Source: Clostridium sp. CAG:609
GTDB taxonomy: Bacteria; Bacillota_I; Bacilli_A; RF39; UBA660
Assembly: GCA_000438075.1 (NCBI GenBank)
Contig: FR903546.1
Coordinates: 1 to 64,000, forward strand
Length of the DNA: 64,000 bases
Direction of reading: 5' to 3'
Made by a program: the position numbers and the translations under genes. Under the pieces are notes generated by a model that saw nothing but the letters and a program-made list of their open reading frames with translations, did no database searches and had not been told where the DNA came from. Each line of letters begins with the position of its first letter. The stretch's first letter is position 1. This document shows positions 17,394 through 25,237 of the stretch, piece by piece.

Positions 17394-18806
17394 ATGGAAG
17401 TAAAAGATATAACAAATCGTGATGTGGACTTTGCAAAATGGTACACAGACGTATGCAAAAAAGCAGATTTAGTAGACTACACAAATGTAAAGGGAAGTAT
17501 GATAATTAGACCACTAGGTTATGCAATCTGGGAAGAAATTCAAAAAGTACTAGATAAAAAAATCAAAGAAACTGGACATGAAAACGTTCAAATGCCTATG
17601 TTTATCCCAGAATCTCTTTTAAATGTTGAAAAAGAACACGTTAAAGGTTTCGCACCAGAAGTTGCTTGGGTTACTTATGGTGGCAGTGAAAAACTTGAAG
17701 AAAGAATGTGTGTAAGACCAACAAGTGAAGTATTATTCTGCGAACACTACAAAAAAATAATCAATACATATCGTGACCTACCAATTCTATATAATCAATG
17801 GTGCACAATAGTAAGATGGGAAAAAACAACTAGACCATTTTTAAGAAGCCGTGAAATTTTATGGCAAGAAGGTCACACAATGCACAGAACTGCCGAAGAA
17901 GCAAAAGAAGAAACTTTAAAAATGTTTGATGTCTACAAAGACTTACAAGTAAATTATTTAGCACTACCAGTAATCACTGGAAAGAAAACTGAAAAAGAAA
18001 AATTTGCTGGTGCTGAAGAAACATACACTCTTGAAGCAATGATGTATAATGGATATGCTCTTCAAAATGGAACAAGTCATTATTTCGGAAAACATTTTGC
18101 TGAAGCTTTTGGTATCAAATTTACTGATAAGGATAATACTTTAAAAACTCCATACCAAACAAGCTGGGGTGTAACAACAAGAATGATCGGAGCAATAATT
18201 ATGACTCACGGAGATGATCACGGATTAGTATTACCTCCAAGAATTGCACCATTTAAAACAATAATTATCCCAATCGGGGATGTTTCAGAAAAACTTGAAG
18301 AATTAAAACAAAATTTAAAAGAAAATGAGATAACATTCAAAGTTGATGATCGTGATAAAACACCAGGATTTAGATTTGCAGACGCAGAAGTAAAAGGATA
18401 CCCAATTAGAATTGAACTAGGTAAAAGAGATTTAGAAAACAACATAGTAACCCTAGTAAGAAGGGATACTTTAGAAAAAATTCAAGTAACTTTCGAAAAA
18501 ATCATTCCAAAAGTTAAAGAATTACTTGAAACGATTCAAAAAGATATGTTAAAAAGAGCAACAATTCGTCGTGATAGCATGATATACGAAGCAAATAATT
18601 ACGATGAACTAAGAGAAATAGCAACAACAAAAGATGGTGGATTTACAAAAATAAATTGGTGCGGAAACGTTGAATGTGAAAACAAAATTAAAGATGACTT
18701 TGGTATTAAATCAAGATGCTTAATTGAAAACGAAGAAGTAACAGGTCCATGCACAGTATGTGGTAAAGAAGCAAAAACAAGATTATATATTGGAAGACAA
18801 TATTAA
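17394..18806 (+). CDS. proS: Prolyl-tRNA synthetase, archaeal/eukaryotic type
   Basis: This enzyme charges tRNA-Pro with proline. The length (470) and motifs, 'MIIRPLGYAIWEEIQK', 'RPTSEVLFCEHY', 'RPFLRSREILWQEGH' and the C-terminal Cys-containing domain ('CGNVECENK', 'CTVCGKEA'), identify the shorter type 3 ProS without the inserted editing domain. This form is common in Mollicutes, Clostridia and some Bacilli. A GTAGGTGAT ribosome binding site precedes it. Confidence 0.96.
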   Translation: MEVKDITNRDVDFAKWYTDVCKKADLVDYTNVKGSMIIRPLGYAIWEEIQKVLDKKIKETGHENVQMPMFIPESLLNVEKEHVKGFAPEVAWVTYGGSEKLEERMCVRPTSEVLFCEHYKKIINTYRDLPILYNQWCTIVRWEKTTRPFLRSREILWQEGHTMHRTAEEAKEETLKMFDVYKDLQVNYLALPVITGKKTEKEKFAGAEETYTLEAMMYNGYALQNGTSHYFGKHFAEAFGIKFTDKDNTLKTPYQTSWGVTTRMIGAIIMTHGDDHGLVLPPRIAPFKTIIIPIGDVSEKLEELKQNLKENEITFKVDDRDKTPGFRFADAEVKGYPIRIELGKRDLENNIVTLVRRDTLEKIQVTFEKIIPKVKELLETIQKDMLKRATIRRDSMIYEANNYDELREIATTKDGGFTKINWCGNVECENKIKDDFGIKSRCLIENEEVTGPCTVCGKEAKTRLYIGRQY

Positions 18807-18818
18807 ATATAATGATTA

Positions 18819-18846
18819 AGTCATATGCTAAACATATGGCTTTTTC
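18819..18846 (+). terminator. Terminator after proS
   Basis: AGTCATATG/CATATGGCT nine-bp stem with one G-T pair, then five T. Confidence 0.75.
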
Positions 18847-18891
18847 TAATTATTAGTGTTATAATATGTTTATCAAAAAAGGAGAAGTATC

Positions 18892-19665
18892 ATGGAAAAT
18901 AATGAAAAACAAAATAAAAATAAAAATTACATAATAATGTCTATATGCATAGTTTTAGCTGTAGTATTCGGGGTATTACTTGGGTTAGTTTACTCAAACA
19001 GAGATGTAATATTTAAAAATAATAAAGAAACTGAAGTGCAAAATAATAATAACAATAATAATATCAATAATGAATCAAATAATGGTTTTGAAAAGACAAA
19101 AGAAAATGAAAATGTAACAACTAAAGAAGAAACACCCCAAAATAAAAATGTAACTTACAGTACCAAAGATAATCTAGTAATTGATGAATTAAACACCACA
19201 ATCGATACGATAAATAAAGAAAAAAGAGAAACAAGTTTTACTGAAAGAGCCAAAAGTACATTTATAACTCTAGTTGATTTCATCTTTTATGATGGCACAA
19301 TCAAGGGAGTAACATTCGATGAACTAACAGAATCAGGAAAGCAAAAAGTTTTAGAACTTGCTAGTAAAATTGATAATTCTCTCGAAGAAAAATCACCAGG
19401 TTACAAAGATAAAATCAGTGATACAGCAGGTAAAGTACTTAACAAAGCCAGTGAAATAATCAAAGATAATGCAACTAACATGGATAATTTTGCAAGAGAA
19501 AGTCTTGGTGAAGAAAATTATCAAGCATTAATTGATGCATCTCAAAAATTTAAAGAAAAAAGCAAAGATGCTCTAAACTTTGTCCAAGACAGTGGAAGTA
19601 AAATACTAAATAGTACCAAAGACAAACTAGATAAATGGTATAAAAATTTTAAGAACAATAACTAA
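18892..19665 (+). CDS. Single-pass membrane protein with helical extracytoplasmic domain
   Basis: Not recognised. After a short charged N-terminus there is one membrane helix (about 15-36, 'IVLAVVFGVLLGLVYS'). An Asn-rich linker follows (about 50-70), then a charged, mostly helical domain. That domain contains 'FTERAKSTFITLVDFIFYDG' and repeated amphipathic Lys/Asp/Glu segments ('KDKISDTAGKVLNKASEII'), reminiscent of LEA-like or apolipoprotein-like helices. It is flanked by terminators, so it is monocistronic. Confidence 0.7.
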   Translation: MENNEKQNKNKNYIIMSICIVLAVVFGVLLGLVYSNRDVIFKNNKETEVQNNNNNNNINNESNNGFEKTKENENVTTKEETPQNKNVTYSTKDNLVIDELNTTIDTINKEKRETSFTERAKSTFITLVDFIFYDGTIKGVTFDELTESGKQKVLELASKIDNSLEEKSPGYKDKISDTAGKVLNKASEIIKDNATNMDNFARESLGEENYQALIDASQKFKEKSKDALNFVQDSGSKILNSTKDKLDKWYKNFKNNN

Positions 19666-19684
19666 TACAGCTTATTGTTTTTCT
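19654..19684 (+). terminator. Terminator hairpin
   Basis: AACAATAA/TTATTGTT stem followed by T-rich sequence, overlapping the stop of the preceding gene. Confidence 0.65.
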
Positions 19685-19737
19685 TTTGCTATGATGTTAT
19701 AATTAATTTGTAATATATAAGGAGATAAGGAGAAAAA

Positions 19738-20001
19738 ATGAAAAATATTCTAAAAACAATAATTATAGTTGTATTAATCTACACAACATTCATTCTAATT
19801 GAATCAATGCGACTTGAAAATAATCACACCAAAGAACCACTAATCACCTTAAAAAAGGAAGAAATAAAGCAAGATGCAGAACTTGAAACAGATTACATAA
19901 GCCTAGGTTTTACCTTAAAAAAGTATACATATAATGATATTCCAATGCGTGGTTCATTTGTATTATTTGATACATTTACAATTTGGGAGTGGGTACAATG
20001 A
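19738..20001 (+). CDS. Small single-pass membrane protein
   Basis: An 87-residue protein with an N-terminal helix ('ILKTIIIVVLIYTTFILIE') and a short extracytoplasmic region ending in 'FDTFTIWEWVQ'. No family is recognised. Its stop codon overlaps the start of the next gene (ATGA), so the two are translationally coupled. A GGAGATAAGGAG site precedes it. Confidence 0.7.
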   Translation: MKNILKTIIIVVLIYTTFILIESMRLENNHTKEPLITLKKEEIKQDAELETDYISLGFTLKKYTYNDIPMRGSFVLFDTFTIWEWVQ

Positions 20002-20939
20002 TAAAAAATGTAACAATAATAGGTGGGGGAGTTCTTGGAAGTCAAATTGCATTTCAAACAGCCTTCACGGGACATAGCACCACAATCTATTTAAGAACAA
20101 AAGAAAGCATCAAAAGAACAGAAATAAAACTTGAAAATATTAAAAATTCATATATCGACGCAATAAAAACAATGAAGAATGAAGTAAATATAAATACTTG
20201 GTCTCTAGGTATTGCTGATTTTGATAATTTTAATTATAAGAAAACATTAAAAAAAATCAATGAAACAATAGATAACATAAAGTTAGAAATGGATTTAAAC
20301 AAATCTCTAAAAGATGCAGATCTAGTAATTGAATCCATGACCGAAGACTTTAATGCTAAAAAAGAAATCTATCAAAAAATTGCAGATATTATGGATGAAA
20401 AAACAATTCTTGTAACGAATTCATCAACATTCTTACCAAGTAAATTTGCAAAATACACAAAAAGAAGTGATAAGTATTTAGCGCTTCACTTTGCCAATTC
20501 AATCTGGAAAAATAACACCGCAGAAGTCATGAAAATATCAAAAACAAGTGATGAATCGTTTAATGAAGTAATAAACTTTGCTAAAGACATCAGAATGATA
20601 CCATTACCATTAAAAAAAGAAAAATCAGGTTACTTACTAAATTCAATGTTAATCCCATTATTATTTTCAGCTCTAGATTTATTAGTAAATGATATCAGTG
20701 ATGTAAAAAGTATCGATACTGCATGGAAAAAGGGAACGGGTTCCCCAAAAGGACCATTCGAAATAATAGACACTGTAGGATTAAAAACAGCATATGATAT
20801 AGTTTCAATTTATGCAAAAATTCCAAGTTTCCTTGCTCCATATAATTTTAAAAAAATAAAAAAACTTTTAAAAGAATACCTAGATGAAGGCAAAATAGGA
20901 AAAATAGGTAAAGAAGGATTCTATAAATATGACATATAG
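19998..20939 (+). CDS. 3-hydroxyacyl-CoA dehydrogenase family protein
   Basis: The N-terminal Rossmann fold shows 'VTIIGGGVLGSQIAFQTAF' (GxGxxG). The family motif region 'ADLVIESMTEDFNAKKEIYQ' and 'TNSSTFLPS' follow, with 'ALHFANSIWKNNTAEVM' carrying the His of the catalytic region. The C-terminal helical domain includes 'GPFEIIDTVGLKTAYDI'. It probably oxidises a 3-hydroxyacyl substrate with NAD. No other beta-oxidation or butyrate gene is nearby, so the physiological substrate is open. The start at 19998 overlaps the preceding stop. Confidence 0.85.
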   Translation: MIKNVTIIGGGVLGSQIAFQTAFTGHSTTIYLRTKESIKRTEIKLENIKNSYIDAIKTMKNEVNINTWSLGIADFDNFNYKKTLKKINETIDNIKLEMDLNKSLKDADLVIESMTEDFNAKKEIYQKIADIMDEKTILVTNSSTFLPSKFAKYTKRSDKYLALHFANSIWKNNTAEVMKISKTSDESFNEVINFAKDIRMIPLPLKKEKSGYLLNSMLIPLLFSALDLLVNDISDVKSIDTAWKKGTGSPKGPFEIIDTVGLKTAYDIVSIYAKIPSFLAPYNFKKIKKLLKEYLDEGKIGKIGKEGFYKYDI

Positions 20940-21432
20940 ATGGATTTATATATCCCCTAAAGAATTTTCTAAAATAATATTAGAAAGTGATGGAGAATAT
21001 TTAACTAAATTAGTATTTGATAACAGTAAAGATATAAATAAATTATCAAAAGATGCAAAAAAAGAATATATCAAAGTTTTTATTGATACTTGCAAATGGT
21101 TAGACGAGTATTTCAAAGGAAATAACCCACCAATCACAATTAAATATAAAATAGAAAATGTTACTGAATTTACTAAAAAAGTAATAGATTGCATCAAAGA
21201 AATACCTTATGGAAAAACGATAACATACAAGGATATTGCAACTAAACTAAACTGCAAGTCGTATCAAGCAATTGGTTCTGCCGTAGGTAAAAATCCAATT
21301 TGTATCATAATTCCATGTCACCGTGTACTTGGCAAAAATAATATCGGTGGATTCAGTGGAGGTATAAATAACAAGATAAATTTATTAAAAAAAGAAAAAA
21401 TTAAAATAGATTTTAAAACTAAAAATATTTAA
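20929..21432 (+). CDS. ogt: Methylated-DNA-protein-cysteine methyltransferase
   Basis: This suicide enzyme removes alkyl groups from O6-alkylguanine. The C-terminal domain has the active-site Cys in 'IIIPCHRVLG', the Arg-finger and helix-turn-helix region 'YGKTITYKDIATKLNCKSYQ', and the conserved 'GGFSGGINNKINLL'. It overlaps the dehydrogenase gene by 11 bases. A strong hairpin terminator follows. Confidence 0.93.
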   Translation: MTYRWIYISPKEFSKIILESDGEYLTKLVFDNSKDINKLSKDAKKEYIKVFIDTCKWLDEYFKGNNPPITIKYKIENVTEFTKKVIDCIKEIPYGKTITYKDIATKLNCKSYQAIGSAVGKNPICIIIPCHRVLGKNNIGGFSGGINNKINLLKKEKIKIDFKTKNI

Positions 21433-21475
21433 CAAATACAAAAATTTACGTATAAAACGTAAAATAATGAAAGTA

Positions 21476-21512
21476 AAACAATGTAAAATATACACAATTT
21501 TACATTGTTTTT
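21476..21512 (+). terminator. Strong terminator after ogt
   Basis: AACAATGTAAAAT/ATTTTACATTGTT thirteen-bp stem with a short loop and T6. It isolates the ogt operon from the bacteriocin operon downstream. Confidence 0.88.
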
Positions 21513-21530
21513 TAAATGCTCTAAAAAAAA

Positions 21531-21618
21531 TTTTTTCCCATACTTCTGGGAAAAAACACAAATTTTGTGAAAAAATTTTCAAAATTTATCAAAAAAAAGG
21601 AAATATATATAGTGAAGG
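21531..21618 (+). promoter_or_regulatory. Conserved upstream module, copy B (before the bacteriocin exporter)
   Basis: Inverted repeat TTTTTTCCC/GGGAAAAAA with loop ATACTTCT, then AATTTTGT, TTTTCAAAA and AAAAAGGAAATATATATAG, collinear without gaps with copy A before comEA. A separate terminator already ends the upstream operon, and no T-run follows this hairpin on the plus strand. The repeat is therefore unlikely to be just a terminator here. It probably contains the promoter and operator of the bacteriocin operon. Confidence 0.7.
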
Positions 21619-21630
21619 GAGAAAAAATAA

Positions 21631-23670
21631 ATGAAAATAATTAGACAAAGAGATGAAGCAGATTGCGGAGTATGTGCTCTTGCATCAATTATTGAACATT
21701 ACAACGGTTATGTTCCATTAGAAAAAATTCGTCTGGATGCCAAAACAGATAGCAAAGGAACAAGTGCCTTAAATCTAGTATTAGCATCTCAAAAATACGG
21801 ATTTGAATCAGTCGGAGTAAAATTAAAAAATATCTATGACATAACCAAACTACCAGCCATTGCTCACTTAAGTTTCAAAAATGGATTAGAACATTATGTA
21901 GTAATTGAAAAAATAGCTAAAGACAAAATTACATTAATGGATCCAGCGAAAGGAAAGGTGATTGAAAGTCTTGCAAAATTTAATGAAGCATGGTCAAAAG
22001 TAGTGCTATTATTTTATCCGAAAACAAATATCACTGTTTTAAAAGAAAATGTGACAATATTTAAAATATATCAAACTATACTAACTAAGGAAAAAACTAT
22101 TATAAAAACAATACTTATGACAAGTTTTCTTCTTAGTATATTTACTTTACTTCTTTCATATTACAACAAAATATTGTCATCATTCGTAAATAGTGGGTAC
22201 ACCAAAGATTACATTAAAGTAATAGTTATAATATTTGCAAGTATTACACTTCTAAAAATCTCTCTATCATATTTTAGAAAATATTTAGAAAATCATCTAA
22301 ATAAAAATATTGATTGTTATATCATTTCCGACTTTATTAATCATTTATATCATCTCCCTTTAAATGTTATATCTTCAAGAAAACCGGGTGAAATAGTTTC
22401 CAGAATTAATGAATTATCAACTATCAAAGAGTTTATTATTGATCTATTTTTACTATTTACGCTAGACATATTAGTTGCTATTTTAATAACCCCATTATTA
22501 TTTAAAATAAATAAAACTCTCTTCATAATATTACTTATTGAATTAATACTATATCTTATAACCAATTTAATAACCACAAAAGTTATCTACAAAAAAGTTT
22601 ACCAAAATATAACCTATAATTCAGAATTCTCTAGCATTTTGCTAGATGACATATCAACATTCAATAGTATCAAAAACCTCTCCCTTGTAAATAACCATCT
22701 AAAGGTGGTGGAAAAATCTCTAACAAATTATTTATATGATACATTCAAACTAAATAATTTTCTAAACAAGGACTATATCATAAAATATACTATCGATGAG
22801 GTAAGCTTGTTTCTAATAATCACGCTGGGTTTTTATTATCTAGCCAAAGGTTCCATAGATTTAATAGACATGGTTACTTTTACAAATATAATGTATCTAT
22901 TTATAACCCCTTTCAAAAACATAGTTAATATTTTAATAAAATATAACTATATCAAGGCAACTATTTCTAAAATCAATGACTTTTTAAGCCTAGAAAAAGA
23001 ACCAACCGGTGTATTACAAGAAATATATGGTTATGAAATAGTAATAAAAAATTTATCATATTCTTACAACAAATATCAAAAAATATTTAAATCCATTTCA
23101 TTCAAGATAAAAGAGGGCTCATTTGTTTTACTAAAAGGACCAAGTGGATGTGGTAAATCAACAATATGTAATATCTTAACAAAAAATCTCACAGATTACG
23201 AAGGCTCCATCTCAATTGGAACAATTAACATCAAAGATTTAAGTATAAAAACAATAAATAGTAACATAACATATGTAAACCAGCATGAAAAATTATTCAA
23301 AGGCACAATCAAAGAAAACATTGTTTTAGATAACGATATATCAGAAGTTGAATTTGAATATTTATGCTACTTATGTAAATTAGATAAAATAATCATTAAT
23401 AAACCTTTAAGGTATAACACATTCATTAGTGATGATGAAAAAAATATCTCCGGCGGTGAAAAGCAACGAATCATCTTAGCCAGAGCACTTTTAAAAGAAA
23501 CAAATATCTTAATACTTGATGAAGCCCTAAGTGAAATAGATTTAAAAACTGAAATTTCTATTTTGAAAAACATTAGAAAAGTCTACCCAGAAAAAACAAT
23601 AATTTATGTATCTCACAAGAAATACCCTAAAATATTTTCAGATACGATAGACCTAAAGGAAGTATTATGA
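21631..23670 (+). CDS. Bacteriocin-processing ABC transporter with C39 peptidase domain
   Basis: These bifunctional exporters cut double-glycine leaders and export the peptide. The N-terminal C39 domain (about 1-125) has the catalytic Cys in 'DEADCGVCALASI', the His in 'GLEHYVVIEKI' and the Asp in 'LMDPAKG'. Six membrane helices follow (about 155-430). The ATPase domain has Walker A 'LLKGPSGCGKSTICN', the signature 'NISGGEKQRIILARALL', Walker B 'NILILDEALSEID' and the H-loop 'IYVSHKK'. It is the first gene of the bacteriocin operon and overlaps the accessory gene by 4 bases. Confidence 0.95.
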   Translation: MKIIRQRDEADCGVCALASIIEHYNGYVPLEKIRLDAKTDSKGTSALNLVLASQKYGFESVGVKLKNIYDITKLPAIAHLSFKNGLEHYVVIEKIAKDKITLMDPAKGKVIESLAKFNEAWSKVVLLFYPKTNITVLKENVTIFKIYQTILTKEKTIIKTILMTSFLLSIFTLLLSYYNKILSSFVNSGYTKDYIKVIVIIFASITLLKISLSYFRKYLENHLNKNIDCYIISDFINHLYHLPLNVISSRKPGEIVSRINELSTIKEFIIDLFLLFTLDILVAILITPLLFKINKTLFIILLIELILYLITNLITTKVIYKKVYQNITYNSEFSSILLDDISTFNSIKNLSLVNNHLKVVEKSLTNYLYDTFKLNNFLNKDYIIKYTIDEVSLFLIITLGFYYLAKGSIDLIDMVTFTNIMYLFITPFKNIVNILIKYNYIKATISKINDFLSLEKEPTGVLQEIYGYEIVIKNLSYSYNKYQKIFKSISFKIKEGSFVLLKGPSGCGKSTICNILTKNLTDYEGSISIGTINIKDLSIKTINSNITYVNQHEKLFKGTIKENIVLDNDISEVEFEYLCYLCKLDKIIINKPLRYNTFISDDEKNISGGEKQRIILARALLKETNILILDEALSEIDLKTEISILKNIRKVYPEKTIIYVSHKKYPKIFSDTIDLKEVL

Positions 23671-24071
23671 CATACCTAGATTTAATAAATATCAAATATC
23701 ATAAAAACAAATTCTTAATTTTGGTATCACTTATAATTTTATCATTAATAATCTACACCTTGAATCTCTCTATGTTCGATACATATGAAACATTCGCATA
23801 TTATTCGAAAAATTCGTTGGTGGTAAAAATAAATATAGAGATTCCTGATACAATAAACACTCTCGAATATATCAAAATAGGCAAGAAGTTACATAAAGCA
23901 ACAATGACAGATGCCTTGGATGTAGAATTTGATCAAGTAAATTTAATAAGTTATCAAACAACATATTTCAAAATAGATGGAGTATACAAAGAAAATCAAG
24001 TATTCAAAATCAAAATATTATATAACAAAGAAAAAATTTATAAAAAACTAAAGAAATTATTATTATCATAA
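23667..24071 (+). CDS. Short membrane-anchored accessory protein of the bacteriocin locus
   Basis: A 134-residue protein with one N-terminal helix ('FLILVSLIILSLIIYTLNL') and a beta-rich extracytoplasmic part. In position it replaces the HlyD/ComB-type adaptor usually paired with such exporters, but it lacks the long coiled coil. The end 'VFKIKILYNKEKIYKKLKKL' resembles the terminal strand of such adaptors. It could instead be the immunity protein, since no other candidate is present. It overlaps the exporter gene by 4 bases. Confidence 0.65.
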   Translation: MTYLDLINIKYHKNKFLILVSLIILSLIIYTLNLSMFDTYETFAYYSKNSLVVKINIEIPDTINTLEYIKIGKKLHKATMTDALDVEFDQVNLISYQTTYFKIDGVYKENQVFKIKILYNKEKIYKKLKKLLLS

Positions 24072-24084
24072 GAAGGAGGTATAT

Positions 24085-24231
24085 ATGGAAATATTAAATA
24101 ATGAAAAACTATCAAAAATAAACGGAGGAAGCACAATGATCTGGTTTGCAATCGGGACACTAGCAACATTTATAATCGGAGCAATATCTGGTTACATAAA
24201 TCCAGTGAAGTGTAATGGAAGTTCAAAATGA
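24085..24231 (+). CDS. Double-glycine bacteriocin prepeptide 1
   Basis: A 48-residue ORF with an AGAAGGAGG ribosome binding site, 13 bases after the accessory gene. The leader 'MEILNNEKLSKINGG' has the classic pattern with hydrophobic positions before Gly-Gly. The mature peptide of 33 residues starts 'STMIWFAIG', contains the GxxxG motif 'GAISG' inside a hydrophobic helix, and ends with a single Cys and polar tail. This fits one half of a class IIb two-peptide bacteriocin, processed by the exporter at 21631. Confidence 0.85.
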   Translation: MEILNNEKLSKINGGSTMIWFAIGTLATFIIGAISGYINPVKCNGSSK

Positions 24232-24392
24232 TTATAGAGTATCAAGAATTATCAAAAATATGTGGAGGAGCAAGCATCACTGCAACATTTTTAAGTTCGT
24301 TCGCAAGAATGATAAGCAGTATTTATGATGTTGGTAACAATTTAGGTTCTTCAATAAGAAGAATTGTAGAAAAAAGAATGTGTAGTTATTAA
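24228..24392 (+). CDS. Double-glycine bacteriocin prepeptide 2
   Basis: A 54-residue ORF overlapping peptide 1 by four bases (ATGA), so the two are translated together in a fixed ratio. The leader 'MIIEYQELSKICGG' ends in Gly-Gly. The mature 40-residue peptide contains 'ASITATFLSSFARMISS', the GxxxG motif 'GNNLG' and a basic end 'RRIVEKRMCSY'. Two adjacent peptides, each with a GxxxG motif and a basic C-terminus on one, is the class IIb arrangement. A competence pheromone role is an alternative. Confidence 0.85.
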   Translation: MIIEYQELSKICGGASITATFLSSFARMISSIYDVGNNLGSSIRRIVEKRMCSY

Positions 24393-24399
24393 AAATTAA

Positions 24400-24476
24400 G
24401 TAGGGTTGGCCTAATCCGAAACTGGTCTGTGGAGGGGCAAAGTACCCGTTGAAACAGAAAAATTTCTTGTTTTATC
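24400..24476 (+). ncRNA. Candidate structured RNA between the bacteriocin genes and rpsU
   Basis: This segment is about half GC in a genome region of under 30%, a common sign of structured RNA in AT-rich genomes. GGCC/GGTC and GGG/CCC can pair, and the 3' end (AAACAGAAA / TTTCTTGTTT) forms a terminator-like hairpin. It encodes no peptide with a ribosome binding site. It matches no RNA family I can name. It could be the 3' UTR of the bacteriocin mRNA, an immunity or regulatory RNA, or the rpsU leader, although the rpsU promoter lies downstream. Confidence 0.35.
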
Positions 24477-24518
24477 GAAAAAATATGATAAAAATCGCTA
24501 AATAAACGCAAAAAAATG

Positions 24519-24547
24519 TTGCAACCGCCAAAAGTAGATGTTATAAT
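24519..24547 (+). promoter_or_regulatory. Promoter of rpsU-yqeY
   Basis: TTGCAA, 17 bases, TATAAT; the ATG is 26 bases after the -10. Confidence 0.7.
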
Positions 24548-24573
24548 AGTTAATGAAATCAAGAAGGGAGGGA

Positions 24574-24765
24574 ATGAAATTGACAAAAGTGGTTGTACAA
24601 AATGGTAATGTTGATTTAGCCTTAAAGAAATTCAAGGCTAAGGTTGCACGAAGTGGTGTCCCTTCTGAACTAAAAAAAAGAAAACACTATGAAAAACCTG
24701 GTGTAAGAAGAAGAAATGAAATCAAAGAAGGAATTAAGAACTCACATAAAAGAAATAGAGGATAA
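24574..24765 (+). CDS. rpsU: 30S ribosomal protein S21
   Basis: The 63-residue basic protein 'KLTKVVVQNGNVDLALKKFK' and 'RSGVPSELKKRKHYEKPGVR' is S21. The ATG at 24574 follows AAGGGAGGG; an earlier in-frame start at 24553 would include that site. It is followed by yqeY two bases later, the same pairing seen in Bacillus. Confidence 0.96.
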   Translation: MKLTKVVVQNGNVDLALKKFKAKVARSGVPSELKKRKHYEKPGVRRRNEIKEGIKNSHKRNRG

Positions 24766-24767
24766 TT

Positions 24768-25214
24768 ATGTACGAAAAGATTAACGAAGATTTAAAAGTT
24801 GCCATGAAGGAAAAAGATACCTTTAAACTTTCTGTATTAAGAATGCTAAAGAGTGCTTTACAACTAGAACAAATTTCTAAAAAACATGAGCTTGATGATA
24901 ATGAAGTCTCAACTGTTTTAAAAAAACAAGTCAAAATAAGAAAGGATTCTCTAGCAGAATACGAAAAGTATGGCAAAACTGATTCAGTTAAACAACTTGA
25001 AGATGAAATTGAAATTTTATCTAATTACTTACCAGAAGAACTAGATGCAAAATCTGTAGAAGCTTTAGTTGATGAAGCAATCAATGAAGTAAATCCAACA
25101 AGCATGAAAGAAATGGGGCTAGTAATGAAAAAAATAAATGAATTACTAGTAGGTAAAAATGCAGACATGAGTTTGGTAAGTAAACTAGTTAAAGAAAAAA
25201 TAATGCAAAAATAG
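24768..25214 (+). CDS. yqeY: GatB/YqeY domain protein
   Basis: A 148-residue all-helical protein with family motifs 'KINEDLKVAMKEKDTFKLSV', 'QLEDEIEILSNYLPEELDA' and 'MGLVMKKINELLVGKNADMS'. The domain resembles the tRNA-binding tail of GatB, suggesting a link to tRNA. It forms an operon with rpsU. Confidence 0.92.
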   Translation: MYEKINEDLKVAMKEKDTFKLSVLRMLKSALQLEQISKKHELDDNEVSTVLKKQVKIRKDSLAEYEKYGKTDSVKQLEDEIEILSNYLPEELDAKSVEALVDEAINEVNPTSMKEMGLVMKKINELLVGKNADMSLVSKLVKEKIMQK

Positions 25215-25237
25215 CACATCAATTTGTGCTATTTTTT
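25209..25237. terminator. Bidirectional terminator
   Basis: AAATAGCACA/TGTGCTATTT ten-bp stem with T-rich sequence on both strands, serving convergent yqeY and the gerA operon. Confidence 0.85.

Noticed and set aside
21445..21463. TTTACG/CGTAAA inverted repeat as another site for the Xre regulator at 42042
   Set aside because: The half-sites and spacing (TACGT-N5-ACGTA) differ from ATRCG-N5-CGYAT, and it lies in the 3' UTR of ogt before a terminator.
24389..24586. 65-codon minus-strand ORF over the RNA-like segment
   Set aside because: No ribosome binding site or recognisable protein; it also covers the rpsU promoter and start.
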